Origin: Paramoeba atlantica
Taxonomy: Eukaryota; Discosea
Assembly: GCA_977017575.1 (NCBI GenBank)
Contig: CDRNVI010000148.1
Location: 62,001 to 126,000, forward strand
Length of the DNA: 64,000 nucleotides
Reading direction: 5' to 3'
Made by a program: the position numbers and the translations under genes. The notes beneath the pieces are model-generated. The model saw only the letters and a program-made list of their open reading frames with translations. It was not told the origin of the DNA and did not search any database. Of the stretch, positions 23,501 to 34,000 are shown piece by piece. The first letter of the stretch is position 1, and each line of letters begins with the position of its first letter.

Positions 23501-23789
23501 AGAAGGATATCCAGTAACTTTTATTCGAACTGCAGAAGTTGACCCTTTGAGCGATGATGGGAAAGTATTTAGTGAGAGATTACAAAGTGTTGGTGTTGAT
23601 GTTGACATGGGACAGGTTCAATTTTCTTCTTTTTTTTTGAGTTATTTTTTTTTTGTCTTGTTTTTAACCACTCCAGGATAGGTGAATGGAGTTCTCCATC
23701 CATTTATATTGCTTCGTGATCGATGGGCACCTGCTGGTGTTGCTTACAAAGAGTTTTTGGATTTTTTTAGAAAGACAACTATGAACTAA
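20517..23789 (+). CDS. Fusion of flavin monooxygenase (Baeyer-Villiger type) and alpha/beta hydrolase
   Basis: One multi-exon frame joins two enzymes. The N-terminal ~540 residues are a flavoprotein monooxygenase: FAD Rossmann motif GAGFGG near residue 12, the WHKPNYPGAHCDTDC segment typical of Baeyer-Villiger enzymes, a second nucleotide (NADPH) motif GTGSTAQQ and a terminal FFWIGGPQT. From about 22,770 a hormone-sensitive-lipase-type hydrolase follows: oxyanion motif YHGGGF, nucleophile GDSAGG, and a late DPLSDDG and LHPF supplying the Asp and His. The last intron (after GQ) joins to VNGVLHPF; stop TAA 23787-23789. A BVMO would turn a ketone into an ester, which the hydrolase could cut in the same polypeptide (inference). 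The BVMO fingerprint is degenerate: FHSSQFSQDV where FxGxxxHxxxW is usual. It is probably cytosolic; no signal peptide is seen. Confidence 0.85.
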
Positions 23790-23886
23790 TTATGAAGAGA
23801 TCTTGGCGCACTCTTCAATAAAATTGAGAGAAAAAATCATCGTTGATTCTACATTTATGTCACCCATTTCTTTATTAAACACAGAA

Positions 23887-24947
23887 TCAAGAGTTAAGAT
23901 GAACTTCATTTCTCTCTTCATTGAAAACAAACTTCAACAAAATGAAAGCAAGGAGGAAACCAAATAGGCTACCACCAACAAATAACAATAAATCTTTCCA
24001 AAAAGAGGATGAAGATGATGGAGGAGATGGAGTGGAAGAGGGAGGAAATTCTGAGGGAGATGGTGATGGAGATGGAGTTGGGGATGGGGTTGGAGTTGGG
24101 GATGGGGTTGGAGTTGGGGTTGGGGTCGGAGATGGAATTGGAGATGGAGATAGAGAGGGAGATGGAGCTGGAGATGGAGATGGAGATGGGACTTTTATAA
24201 AAACAAAAAAGTCATGATATTCAGCCTCAGGCAAGAGGTCAAGAACATTACAAGAATCACGGAACTCAACACCTCTGAGATTGTAAGGTGAAGGGTCACT
24301 ACAATTAACTGGGGTCCAGAAATCAGTGTCGGAAATCTCACTGCTTTCACAATGGGAATTGGAAGAAGTCTCACATTCGTTGCTTGAACAATAAGTCAAA
24401 TCACACATAAAAAATGAATAAAACATCTGCACCTTTTCACTAATCTTCAGGAAGTACTTGTCCTCGTCGATCTTCGAACAATCATCAGATTCTCCAACTT
24501 CCTCATTGTACTTCTCAGCTAAACCAAGTGAGTAAAATAATCTGGTCAACTCAAAATCGAAGGAAACAAACCAATTTGTTCTGAAAGAAAGAATTCGGAC
24601 TCAGAGCGAGCGATGTACGTGTAGTTGTCGAAGAAGTTCAAGACAGTTGTCACGACAACTCTTTCAAAGTAGTCGAGCTCATCGTCATTGTAGAAAAAGG
24701 TGTCCTCAGTTTGCCACTTGCCGAGAATGCTGCAACCATTGCAAGGTTCAATATCAGAGGCAGTTTCGCAAAACCCTCGCTTCTCTCTGGCATTATCTGG
24801 AGGGAGGAACGCCCTTTGGAATGAATTGAAGTGAAAACGAGCCTCCTCGTCCATCCTATTCTTGAGAGTCTCTCTCATCTTTTGTTTGTTTACACCAGAG
24901 GCGACAAAAGAGACAGCGTAAAAAAGACACAACAACAGAGACTTCAT
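23887..24947 (-). CDS. Type I membrane protein with Cys-containing ectodomain and Ser/Pro/Thr stalk
   Basis: Exon 1 (24572-24947) begins with signal peptide [18 protein letters not shown]. An intron of 53 bp (24519-24571, GT..AG, frame restored as SEQI|AEKY) leads to exon 2 (23887-24518). The ectodomain holds about ten Cys ([25 protein letters not shown]). [12 protein letters not shown] stalk of ~60 residues precedes a single membrane span ([27 protein letters not shown]) and a short cytosolic tail ending NEVHLNS. No family recognised; the layout suggests a cell-surface protein. It is divergently transcribed from the cytochrome b5 gene. Confidence 0.75.
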
Positions 24948-25136
24948 CGTTTCCACCAAACGAGAATGGAAACGCAACAGGAGGAGGAGTTTTCTGCAAC
25001 AAAAACACACACCCCAAAGAGAAATTCTCGTGTGCCCAAACAAAAAATGAGGCACCTTTGGGAAAGAAAATCCACGTCATCAAACCAAAATTTTCCATTT
25101 TTGGTTTTTTTTTCATTTTTGTTGCCGTTTTTTGTG

Positions 25137-25690
25137 ATGGTAGAAGAAATTATTGTCGCTTCCACCATCCTCTTTGCTGGGGCTCTTGTTTATTTTTTTT
25201 GTGGGGAAGAGAGGCTCTCTTCCAAACAAAGCCCAACAGAAAAAGAATCTACTTTTGACCCATACGCCCTCGAAATTGTTGCTCAGCACAACACTCCTGA
25301 AGACATTTGGATCCAGATTGGGAACAAGGTTTGGCATTCAACTTTTTTTTTCAATCAAATTGATTCTGAATCACACAAACTAGGTCTATGATGTGACTTT
25401 GTTTTTAACTGAACACCCAGGAGGTGATGAAGTTCTTCTTGACTACGCGGGTTCTCAAAACTGCTCTTTTTTGATATTGTTTTGAGTTTCTCAATTTTTT
25501 CACCAGGAAAAGATGCAACGGAAGCTTTTGAAGACATAGGTCATTCAGCAGATGCAATTCAGATGCTCTCAAAGTTTGAAGTTGACCTTGAGGTTTTCTT
25601 TTCTCAAAAAAACCACAAAAAAAAGCTCACATTGTGATCGGAACAGAGAGGGAAAAATATCAAAGCAGCAAGAAGAGGAAATTCACATGA
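25137..25690 (+). CDS. Membrane-anchored cytochrome b5
   Basis: Haem electron-transfer protein. The start ATG (25137) opens an N-terminal signal anchor (IIVASTILFAGALVYFF) and the cytochrome b5 fold follows: HNTPEDIWIQI, then after an intron VYDVTLFLTEHPGGDEVLLDYAG and GKDATEAFEDIGHSADA. The axial haem ligands are the His of HPGG and the His of GHS, both present. The last exon is tentative: a basic tail REKYQSSKKRKFT ending at TGA 25688-25690. Most cytochromes b5 are C-terminally anchored, so an N-terminal anchor is a variant seen in some b5-domain proteins. Likely partners are desaturases or other ER oxidases (inference). Confidence 0.85.
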
Positions 25691-26039
25691 ATAATTTTGT
25701 TCCAAGAGGTCTCCCAACAGTTTAAAAGATTGGTTTCTTCATTCATTTTGGAGAAATCTTTAGTACTGTCTCCTTATGAAGACAATAACTCAACACCACA
25801 ATCCCAGGTTCTCGATTCTTCAGAGAGAGCCTCTTTCTCTTTCTCTCTCGTTCTCTCTTTTGGAGATTTTTTCTCAGGCAAGAAAAGGAGAATAAAAGAA
25901 TTTTTCAACCACACAATTTTTCTTGTTTTTCTTGTTCGTTCGTTTTTCTCTTGCAAGTCTTGTTATCGTTTTGTTTTTTGTGTTTGTTTTTGTTTTTATT
26001 TTGTCTTTGTCTTCCACCTTTCATCGACAACTTCAACCA

Positions 26040-26288
26040 ATGGGGGCTAACTTCTCACGTCGTCGCCGAGAGAAGTGGGGGAAAAGTGAGATTGATGATC
26101 TGGGGGAGGAAAATGAGGGACCTGAATTTTGTGCCCCAGATTGCACTAGTGTGCACTGGAAGAGAAAATGTATCAATTGTCAAAAGAATTATGGCAACCA
26201 CTTTGGTCACTATTGTGATGCTGATCGAAAAACCAAAGCGGATTTCTCAATTTCAATTGCCAGAAATATTAAGGGAGCCAGGGGTTAG
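26040..26288 (+). CDS. Small Cys/His protein with N-myristoylation-type start (copy 1)
   Basis: 82 residues, intronless. It begins MGANFSRRRREK: Gly2 with Ser at position 6 and a basic patch, which is the N-myristoylation consensus plus a membrane-binding basic stretch. The core has CAPDC, then CINCQKNYGNHFGHYC, a set of Cys and His that could bind zinc (inference). It ends SISIARNIKGARG. No known family recognised. The next gene is a clear duplicate. Confidence 0.6.
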   Translation: MGANFSRRRREKWGKSEIDDLGEENEGPEFCAPDCTSVHWKRKCINCQKNYGNHFGHYCDADRKTKADFSISIARNIKGARG

Positions 26289-26786
26289 AAGGTTAGAAGG
26301 TTTTCTTTTCTATGTTTTGTCTTCGCCTCTATGTTTTCCAAAATGAATTCACCTCAAGAAAAAAAAGAATTGCATTTTTTCTTTGAAAAAAAGAAAAGGT
26401 CGCTGTCATCATAGAAAAAGGAGTTCCCATTGCGAATGCTCCAACCATCGCAAGGTTCGATCTCAGAGAGGCAGTTTCCTCTCTTGTCTCAGTCATCTGG
26501 AGGGATGTTGATGTTGTAGTATTGTCTCCTTGTCATGACAATAACTTGACACCACATCATCAGGTTCTCGATTCTTCAGAGAGAGCCTTTCTCTCTCTCT
26601 TGTTCTCTCTTTTGGAGATTTTTTCTCAAGAGAAAAAGAGAATAAAAGAATTTTTTCAACCACACAATTTTTCTGTTTTCTTGTTTTCGTTTTTCTCTTG
26701 CCAGTCTTGTTATCGTTTTGTTTTTTGTGTTTGTTTTTGTTTTTATTTTGTCTTTGTCTTCCACCTTTCATCAACTGCTTCAACTG

Positions 26787-27026
26787 ATGGGGTCTAACTT
26801 CTCACGTCGTCGAGAGAGGGAGGAAAGTGAGATTGTTGATCCAAAGAAAAGTGACGGACCTGAATTTTGTGCTCCAGATTGCTCGAGCCAGCACTGGAAT
26901 CGAAAATGTATCAAATGTCAAAAGAGTTATGGGAAACACTTTGGCCACTATTGTGATGCTGCTCACAAAACCAAAGGGGATTTCTCAATTTCAATTGCCA
27001 GAAATATTAAGGGAGCCAGGGGTTAA
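26787..27026 (+). CDS. Small Cys/His protein with N-myristoylation-type start (copy 2)
   Basis: 79 residues, intronless. It begins MGSNFSRRRERE with the same Gly2/Ser6 pattern, followed by CAPDC, CIKCQKSYGKHFGHYC and the identical tail DFSISIARNIKGARG. Cys positions are fully conserved with copy 1, while linker residues differ, so selection on the Cys core is likely (inference). Confidence 0.6.
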   Translation: MGSNFSRRREREESEIVDPKKSDGPEFCAPDCSSQHWNRKCIKCQKSYGKHFGHYCDAAHKTKGDFSISIARNIKGARG

Positions 27027-27396
27027 AAGGTTAGAAGGTTTCTTTTCTATTTTTTGTCTTCGACTCTCTGTTTTCCAAAATGAATTCACCAAGAAAAGAA
27101 AAAAGAATTACATTATTTCTTTGAAAAAAAAAAGAAGAGCCAGAGAGATTAGATATTTCTATTTACAATAAAAAACAGGGGCTATGTTCTTTTTGTCTTC
27201 CAATCGAGTTTAAGAAAGAAAAAAGGTGGAGAGAGAGGAGACATCTCCCATCCTTCAGGAGAGAGGACAGTGAGATTTCAATCGTTCTTTTTTTTCTTTT
27301 TTGGATCAAATGCATTCTCCAAAGATCTTTGAACCCCACGATCAAACCCCAACCAACAAAGATTTTTGTTCGAAAAAGGAAAACGGAAAAAATGTG

Positions 27397-28964
27397 TTAA
27401 AGAGAAAGAACGATATGGAAAGTCGTCATTGCTGACATTGCAAGGAGCGTGAGAAGTAATCCTCTCAGTGTTGAGGTTAATCGACAAGCTTCAGGAATCA
27501 TCTCTGTAATTACAATAAACATCATTGCACCACCTGCAAACCCCAACCTACCAACAAAAGAAAGAGAGAATCAGAAGAAAAAGACCAAAAAAATCAAAAA
27601 AAAAATCAAAAAAATCAAAAAAATCAAAAAATATTCAAAAAAAAGAAGAGAGAAACTCACCCTAAGGGAAGCATTGTTACTGTAAGGTCTTTTCCAAGAT
27701 AAGAGAAAGCAAGAACTGCAAAAAATGGTTGGGGCATATGAGAAACCGACACCCAAAAAGTAGCTGTCATAAATTTAACCCTATTTTTATGTATTTTACT
27801 TCTGATCTCTCGATTTAAAAAAAATCTTTTTCTTTTAAAAATAAAAGAAAAAACTATACCCTTTTGATAAAAGAACAACAGCAATCGCAACCCCCTCTGG
27901 AATATTGTGAAGTGCCATCGCAATTGTTATGAATACTCCCTATTTTTTCGATCGCTTTAAGAAAGAGCAATGAAACGAAAAAAGAAAGGAAGAAAGAGAT
28001 AAAATGACAAACCAAAACATGACCACCAGTAAAAGAGAGACCCATGGCAAGTCCTTCAGCAAAAGCATGCGAGGTAATCGCTCCAACAACTAAAATAACT
28101 TGTCTAGTTATTTCGAAAGAAAAGTAAGTCTAACTTTCAAAGAAAAAAAGAAAAAGAAAAAAGAAAAAAGAAAAACTATAATCAAGAAATTATAAACCTT
28201 GATTGAGAAGTATCTAAGTCGCCAATGGAGAGTCCACCAAATTTTTTTTCGAGAATCTCTTCGGAAATGAGCTATCATCAAAGACAAAAGAAAAATAATA
28301 AACAAACAAAAAAAATTAGAATTTGATCGAAAAAAAAGAAAAAGAAATTATATTACCATTGAAATAATACCAATCAAAATCCCAAGCAATCCGTATGGAA
28401 CATTTGCGCTAAGTGACTCAACAAAGAGAGAAAGAGATGCTGAACTCATCATTCCTGAAAAAAATAGAAAAAAAGAGAAAAAGAAAGAAAAAGAAAGAAG
28501 ATTAATGGAATTATTCCCAAAAGAAAGAAAGAGAAAAAGAAAGAAAAACCAGCTGCAAGGGCATTCATGACCCCCATCACTTGTTTTGGGATCTCTAAAG
28601 ATTCGAAAAATGAGGAAACAAGAAAGAAAGGGAAAAAAGAAGAAGAAAGTTCGGACCATTTCCTAAAATCAAAAGTGAGAAAAAGAAAAAGAGTAAAATA
28701 ATTCAAAAAAAAAAGAGAGAAAAGTTTTTCACAAACCATAAAAAGCAAAAGGAAGAATCCCAACTCCAGAGAGCAGTGCAGAAAAAAAGGTCAAACAAAA
28801 CACCTTTTCTGTTTCATCAGATTCTTTTTTTTCAAAACACAAAAAGAAAGAAGAGAAGAGAAAGAGAAGTGAAAGAGAAAGAGAAAAGAAGAGAAATGAG
28901 ATACATAAGAACCATTGAGAGGAACTTCAATCAGCCCAACTTCTTCAGAAGATGGGAGAGGCAT
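27397..28964 (-). CDS. ZIP-family metal ion transporter
   Basis: Moves Zn2+ or related divalent metals into the cytosol. Exons from ATG 28964 join in frame: MPLPSSEEVGLIEVPLN; ETEKVFCLTFFSALLSGVGILPFAFYG; IPKQVMGVMNALAAG; MMSSASLSLFVESLSANVPYGLLGILIGIISM; LISEEILEKKFGGLSIGDLD; VVGAITSHAFAEGLAMGLSFTGGH; GVFITIAMALHNIPEGVAIAVVLLSKG; a further span; and GLGFAGGAMMFIVITEMIPEACR, stop TAA 27397. The ZIP signature is visible: HAFAEG in TM4, HNIPEG, and EMIPEA replacing the second-helix motif. About eight spans. A possible 6-base microexon (GAAATG) lies near 28,660; skipping it also keeps the frame. It closely resembles the ZupT/heterokont ZIP type. Confidence is high for family, lower for exact exon ends. 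Confidence 0.85.
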
Positions 28965-29389
28965 TGTTTCAAAAGTTTTTTTCTGAACTTTTTGGTTTTT
29001 TCTGTCGTTTGTTTTGTAGTTTGAAGAATTAGTTTGTATTTTTTTGTTTAGGAGGGGGGAAAACTCAGAAACTTCTTAATTCTTCTTCACTAAAACTTCT
29101 TAATTCCAAACACAACAACACAACAACACCTTTCTTCCGCAAACAAAACACGCCAAAAAGAAAAAAGGCGAAAGAATCCGAGAAAAAAATGGAGGATAAA
29201 AATCCCACAAACACCTTATTTTCAAGTGAGATTTCACTGACTTTTCTCAACCATTTCGTTTGAATATTTTTTAGATTTCTAAATTAAGCGTATAAACGCT
29301 GTTTTTTGAGTTGTTTTTGTGTGTGTCGTTTTGGAGCAAGAGTTTTCTCTTTTCCTTTTCCTTTTATCTTTTTTTGTTTTGAAAAAAAA

Positions 29390-29575
29390 ATGCTTCAACC
29401 AGTCACCCCTCTCCAAGTGGTCTTGACCTTGATGGTTTCCTTCTCTCTCTGGTACTTTGGAACCTACAAAAATCCAGTCGCGCAATTAGCCCCGTTTTAT
29501 CCGATGTTGTGGGTTTTGATTTGTCTCTTGCCTTCCTTTCACCCAAACCGAAAGAAGGATGAAGGTGAAAACTAA
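29390..29575 (+). CDS. Small membrane protein, unknown
   Basis: 61 residues from ATG 29390: MLQPVTPLQVVLTLMVSF then WYFGTYKNP, a second hydrophobic span (LAPFYPMLWVLICLLPSF) and a charged tail HPNRKKDEGEN. Two predicted membrane spans with a short loop. Balanced composition and normal codon use set it apart from nearby low-complexity frames. I do not recognise the family. It ends 37 bp from the stop of the AAGAB gene on the other strand. Confidence 0.5.
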   Translation: MLQPVTPLQVVLTLMVSFSLWYFGTYKNPVAQLAPFYPMLWVLICLLPSFHPNRKKDEGEN

Positions 29576-29611
29576 AAACCCTTTGAACCCAAAAAAAAAA
29601 CAAGTTCTTCT

Positions 29612-30626
29612 TCAACGATCCCCCTTTCCAAAAATATCGAGATCCTCAGCGCCAAAAACTCCATCCTCGCCCCCTTCGCCATCATCACACAAAAGAGAAG
29701 CAAAACTCAGAGCCACTTGCGCAGCAATCTCCCTCCTTTCTTCATCAGGAAGAGTTTGAGCCAACGATCTCAGTTGCCCAAGCTCTTGCATTGTTGTTAA
29801 GAACTGATCCTCGCCTTCGCCCTCAATCCCAAGATTCATAAAAGTTTCATTCATTAAGAAAGGATTTCCTCCTGTTGTTGTTGTTCCTAACCCTCCTAAT
29901 CCATTTGTTGTTTGTAATCCCTCTTGTTGTGGTTGTTGAATAGGAACCTTATCTCGAATCTCACGAAGACTATTCGTAAAAGAAACGAAATCATCTTCCT
30001 TTTCTTTTTCTTTTTCTTTTTCTTCAATCTTCTTAGGTGGTTGACTCGCTGATTGTTTGGTCGGATCTTTTCGGGTCATATTCGGCCACATATTTGCATC
30101 AAGAACTTGAAAGATACGGTGGTAACCAATTACCTCCCCTTCAAACTCCTTTTCTTCTTGGTTTAGGTCGATCAATTCGAAGCCAAATTCCAAACAACGT
30201 TCAAGAAGGGAAGGGTCAACTTTAACACCAACATTTCCAACACACAATTGAATTGGTGCCTTCAAAAAAAAAACATTTTAGAATTCAAAGAAAAAGAAAA
30301 AGAAAGAAAAAGAAAAGACCTCATATTCTTTCAGTCGCATGGATTCAAACAAACTCTCCAACTCCTTTGGACAAAGAGACGAATCAACCAACACGATCAA
30401 AGCATCAGCTTCTTCGGTCAAACACTTCCAACTTTCCTCTTTCCCTTTCATCAAATCAGAGAATGACAAATATTTCAGAGAAAGAAGAGGCAGAATAATA
30501 TTTGTTGTCCAACAAAACTGCGCTCTTTGACCTCTCTTTGGTTGGTTGTTTCGATGATAAAGTTTCGATGAAGTTTGATCGTTCTGTTTCGACAACCACA
30601 ACAATATTTCCTTCACTATCGTCCAT
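29612..30626 (-). CDS. AAGAB: Alpha/gamma-adaptin-binding protein p34 (AAGAB-like)
   Basis: Chaperone for clathrin adaptor assembly. The start ATG 30626 opens a Ras-like N-domain with LDNKYYSA (matches the IDNKYYSA motif of AAGAB) and ADALIVLVDSS. After the intron at 30260-30319 come CVGNVG, CLEFGFELIDLN and RIFQVLDANMWPNM (the family's GFELVEL and QALNANVWSN). The C-terminal helix FLTTMQELGQLRSLAQTLPDEERREIAAQVALSF corresponds to the conserved C-terminal segment. Within exon 1 the frame changes between about 30,445 and 30,467. A GT..AG segment of 23 bases there would restore the frame (see findings). Otherwise a frameshift or sequencing error. Confidence 0.75.
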
Positions 30627-31005
30627 TTTTTTTCCTTTCCAAAACCAAAGAAGACAAAAAAAGAGAAAGAGGAGAAGAAGAGAGAGAAAGAGAAAGAGAA
30701 AGAGAAAGAGAAAGAGAAAAGAAAAAGATGAAAACAGAACGAAAAAACAAACAACGAAAAAGCTGACGTCATCTTTTTTTTGGTTTCTTTTTTTTTTTCA
30801 TTTTTCTTTTGCAAAACAGAATAATTATTATTTGTTTTTGTGATTGTTTTTTCTTTTTCTTTTCTTTCTATTTTGCAGTCGATTAAATAACTTTGTTTTT
30901 GAAGATGAGATTATATCACAGGAGTTCTTCAATGTTCCACTTGTTGAAGAGCAAGGAGATTACTTTTTGCTTCAGTGAGTTGTTTTTGACAATCAAAAAA
31001 GGAAT
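30627..31005. other. Intergenic region between AAGAB-like and RasGEF genes
   Basis: About 380 bp, the 5' flank of the AAGAB-like gene and the 3' flank of the RasGEF gene. It contains (GAAA)n tracts at 30,655-30,730, which are in the plus strand and low-complexity, and one TGACGTCA octamer. No gene is supported. Confidence 0.4.
30764..30771. promoter_or_regulatory. CRE-like TGACGTCA octamer
   Basis: A perfect palindromic TGACGTCA, the bZIP (CREB/ATF) consensus, 138 bp upstream of the AAGAB-like start. The same octamer occurs at 40128-40135, also intergenic. Function is inferred only. Confidence 0.3.
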
Positions 31006-34000
31006 TTAAGAGTTCTTCAATTGCTGTTTCTGAGTCTCGAGGTTCAGCATATCTTGAATATTGGTGACACTACAATTCTTTTATCAGAAAGAGAAGGAAA
31101 GAGAGAAAAGAAAGAAAAAGAAAAAGAAGAACCTTATCTTCCGTCAGAATGTCAATTGATTTTAGAGCAGAAGAAAATTGGAACTAAAGGGAAAAAAAGA
31201 AGAAAATCAGCAATGAAAGAAGAAGAGGAAAGAAAGAAGAAAGAAAGAAGAGGAAAAGGAAGAAAGAAAGAAGAACCTGTGGGGGAGGATGGGAATCAGA
31301 ATAACTGACACTTTGAAATGACAATGTTTCTTGAATTACTTTCGCAACCTGTTCAAAAAAAAAGTTTAAAAAAACATTCTCTCTCTCTCCTCTCTCCTTT
31401 TCTTTTCTACACATTATTCTTTTCATCATAACGAGAACAAAAAAAAAATGACCATAATCCATTTTTTGAAATTAATACAACCGAGCTGTTTGTCCTTATT
31501 TCCATCATCCAAGAAAGTCAAATCACTTAAATGAGCTCCAATATAAGGAATACAAGGCGGTTTGATTGTCTATTTTCTTCCATCAGTTTTCTTCCATCAG
31601 TTTTCTTTCATCAGTTTTCTCATCAGAAAGAGAAAAATAATAAACAATAAACAATAAAAAAGAATAAAATTTTATCTCAAAAAAAAAACTTTCAAAACAC
31701 CAAACACTAAATCCAAAATACTAAAAAGAAGAAATTGCCATAAAAAACCTTGAGATGATTTCGATACACAGCATAACTCGCAGAATGAGAGAGAATCTCA
31801 GCCATATGATCATATATCTTCTGAGAATCGGAACTAATTCGAGCCCATGTCTTAAGAAATAGTTGAAATGTTAAAACAAAAAAAATAATAATTGAAAGGT
31901 GTTTGAAGAGAAGAGAAGAGAGAAGAAAAGAGAAAAGAATATAATTCTGTTTCTTCAAACCTTTTTCATTCGCCAAAAGGCAGAATTCGTTAAACCACCA
32001 AACATCGCCATATAACTTGATATAAAACAAAATCAAAATTAGTTTTTTTTTTTAAAAGAAATCAAATTTGAAAAAAATAATATCAAGAACAACAAAGAAA
32101 CCTCGATAAGTTATTCAACTCAAACAAATGTTCGCAAAGTTTAAGAAACTTTTCCAATAATTTGACTCGATCATCAGCTCTCATCCTTTTCATAAGTTCT
32201 GAAGTCACCCTTGAAAATACCATTTTAAGAATTGTTTGGAAGCATAACAACACAAACAAGAAAAAGAAAGGAACAAACAAGTACCAAACAATAAACATTT
32301 TAAACATTTTAAAATAAGAAACATCCATCAATTAATCCAAATGACAAACAAAAGAAAAAAAGAAAAAAGAAAAAAAGAAACCAAGTAGAAATACGAGTAG
32401 AATTCGAAATCATAGCAGAAATTTTGGGACAATTTGAAGAAGTTCGTCGATTCCAAGTTAAAAGTTCTACAGATGGAATCTCAGAAAATAAATCAAATTC
32501 TTCAAAAGTGATGGATTTTGCAATTTCTGCTGGATCAAAAACATCCCACTGATATAATAAAACATTCAAAGAAAGAAGGAGAAAAAGGAACTGAGAGAAA
32601 GAAAAAGAGAAAAAAGAGAAAAAAGAGAAAGTGTCGAAGAGAGAGAGAGAGAGAGAGAGAGAAAGAAAGAAGAACTGATAGATCTGCAGGATTTCGAGAT
32701 GGTTTAAAATACATCGCTGCATCATAAAATTCTTCTTTTTTTTGCTTAAAATAACCAATCAAATTGGGAGAAATGAGTTCATCACTATCGATTTCTAAAA
32801 GAAAAAGAAATTAAAAACACTCAAGAAAAGAAAAAGAAAAATACAAAAGAAAGAAAGAAAAAAGAAAGAGAAAAAACCTTGAAAGAAAGAGGGTATTTCT
32901 TGTTCAACTGTTTTATCAAAAATCAAATCAGAAATATTGGTATCAATCCAACACTTTAATGTTTCGACAATCTCACTTTTTCTCCAGTAATTTGGTGGAA
33001 GAGTCTAAAAAAAACAAATCCAAATTAATCAGACGAGAATCTCAAAAACAAGTCATTTTGTTAAAGAAAGATAGTTTTAAAAATTTAACCAAAAGAAGAC
33101 AAACAAAACAAACAAATAAAATGAAAAAAAAGAAAAACGAAAAGAAAAAAAAAGAAAAAAGAAAAAAGAACCTTTTTCATCGGATCACCACTCCACCTCC
33201 TCCTCAACAACCTCACAACCTCAAAAGCAGTAGCAAACCTCGTATAAGTCAAAAAGAAAGCTTTCCGTATCTCAACAACATCAGGAGTATTCTCAGTCAT
33301 TGTCGCAATAACATCAGGAAGAGAAGTCAAATCAATTGCGCTCTGAGGCGGAGAAGCAAGAGCTAAATGAGGAGGAAGAATAGTCGGCCTTCTCTCCCTT
33401 CCTTCATCCCCCTTCTTGCTACTCTTATTTCGAAATCTTGACTTTTTCTTTTTTTGGTTCAAATCATCAGATGAATGAGAAACTTGAAAGTAACCTCTTG
33501 GATCTTCTCTTGGAGCAAACTTAGGAGATCTTCGAGATGTTTTTGGAGATCTTGTGATCGAATTTTTACTTAGCTCAGGAGAAATAGATCCACCATCACA
33601 ACGCATAATCGGTTCAGGACAAACAACCCCCCTTGCTGCAGAGACAGTTGTCGCATCAGAAAGAGTCACACTCGCAATCATTACAGGAGAATTAGGATGG
33701 TTTGTCATGGGGGGACTAAAATTGAGTAAAGACCGGTCTCGAATAATCGAACTTGGAGCTCCTTCTTCATCTTTTGCCGTTGAAAGAGAAGCGAAAGTTT
33801 GGTTTCGATAGGGGAACGCAATTCCTCCTCCTCCTCCTCCTCCTCCTCCTTCCTTTCCTAAAGGAGAATTGCCTTGTTGGAATTGGGGTTCAGGTGAATT
33901 AATCACAGATCGATTCTTATCCTTTACCTTCTTTGTCCCAGAACCTTTAAAAAATCCAAATATTTCTTCTTTTTGTCCCTCTTTTACCTTTTCTACTCCC

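Larger units (their letters stand above)
25760..27090 (+). repeat. Tandem duplication of ~740 bp containing the small Cys genes
   Basis: 25,760-26,340 and 26,520-27,090 align over the whole gene and ~280 bp of upstream flank (CAGGTTCTCGATTCTTCAGA and TTGTTTTTTGTGTTTGTTTTTG blocks occur in both). The second unit differs by small indels. Confidence 0.8.

Noticed and set aside
27163-27396. Possible small gene downstream of the ZIP transporter
   Set aside because: Short, no motif, mostly 3' flank of the transporter gene.
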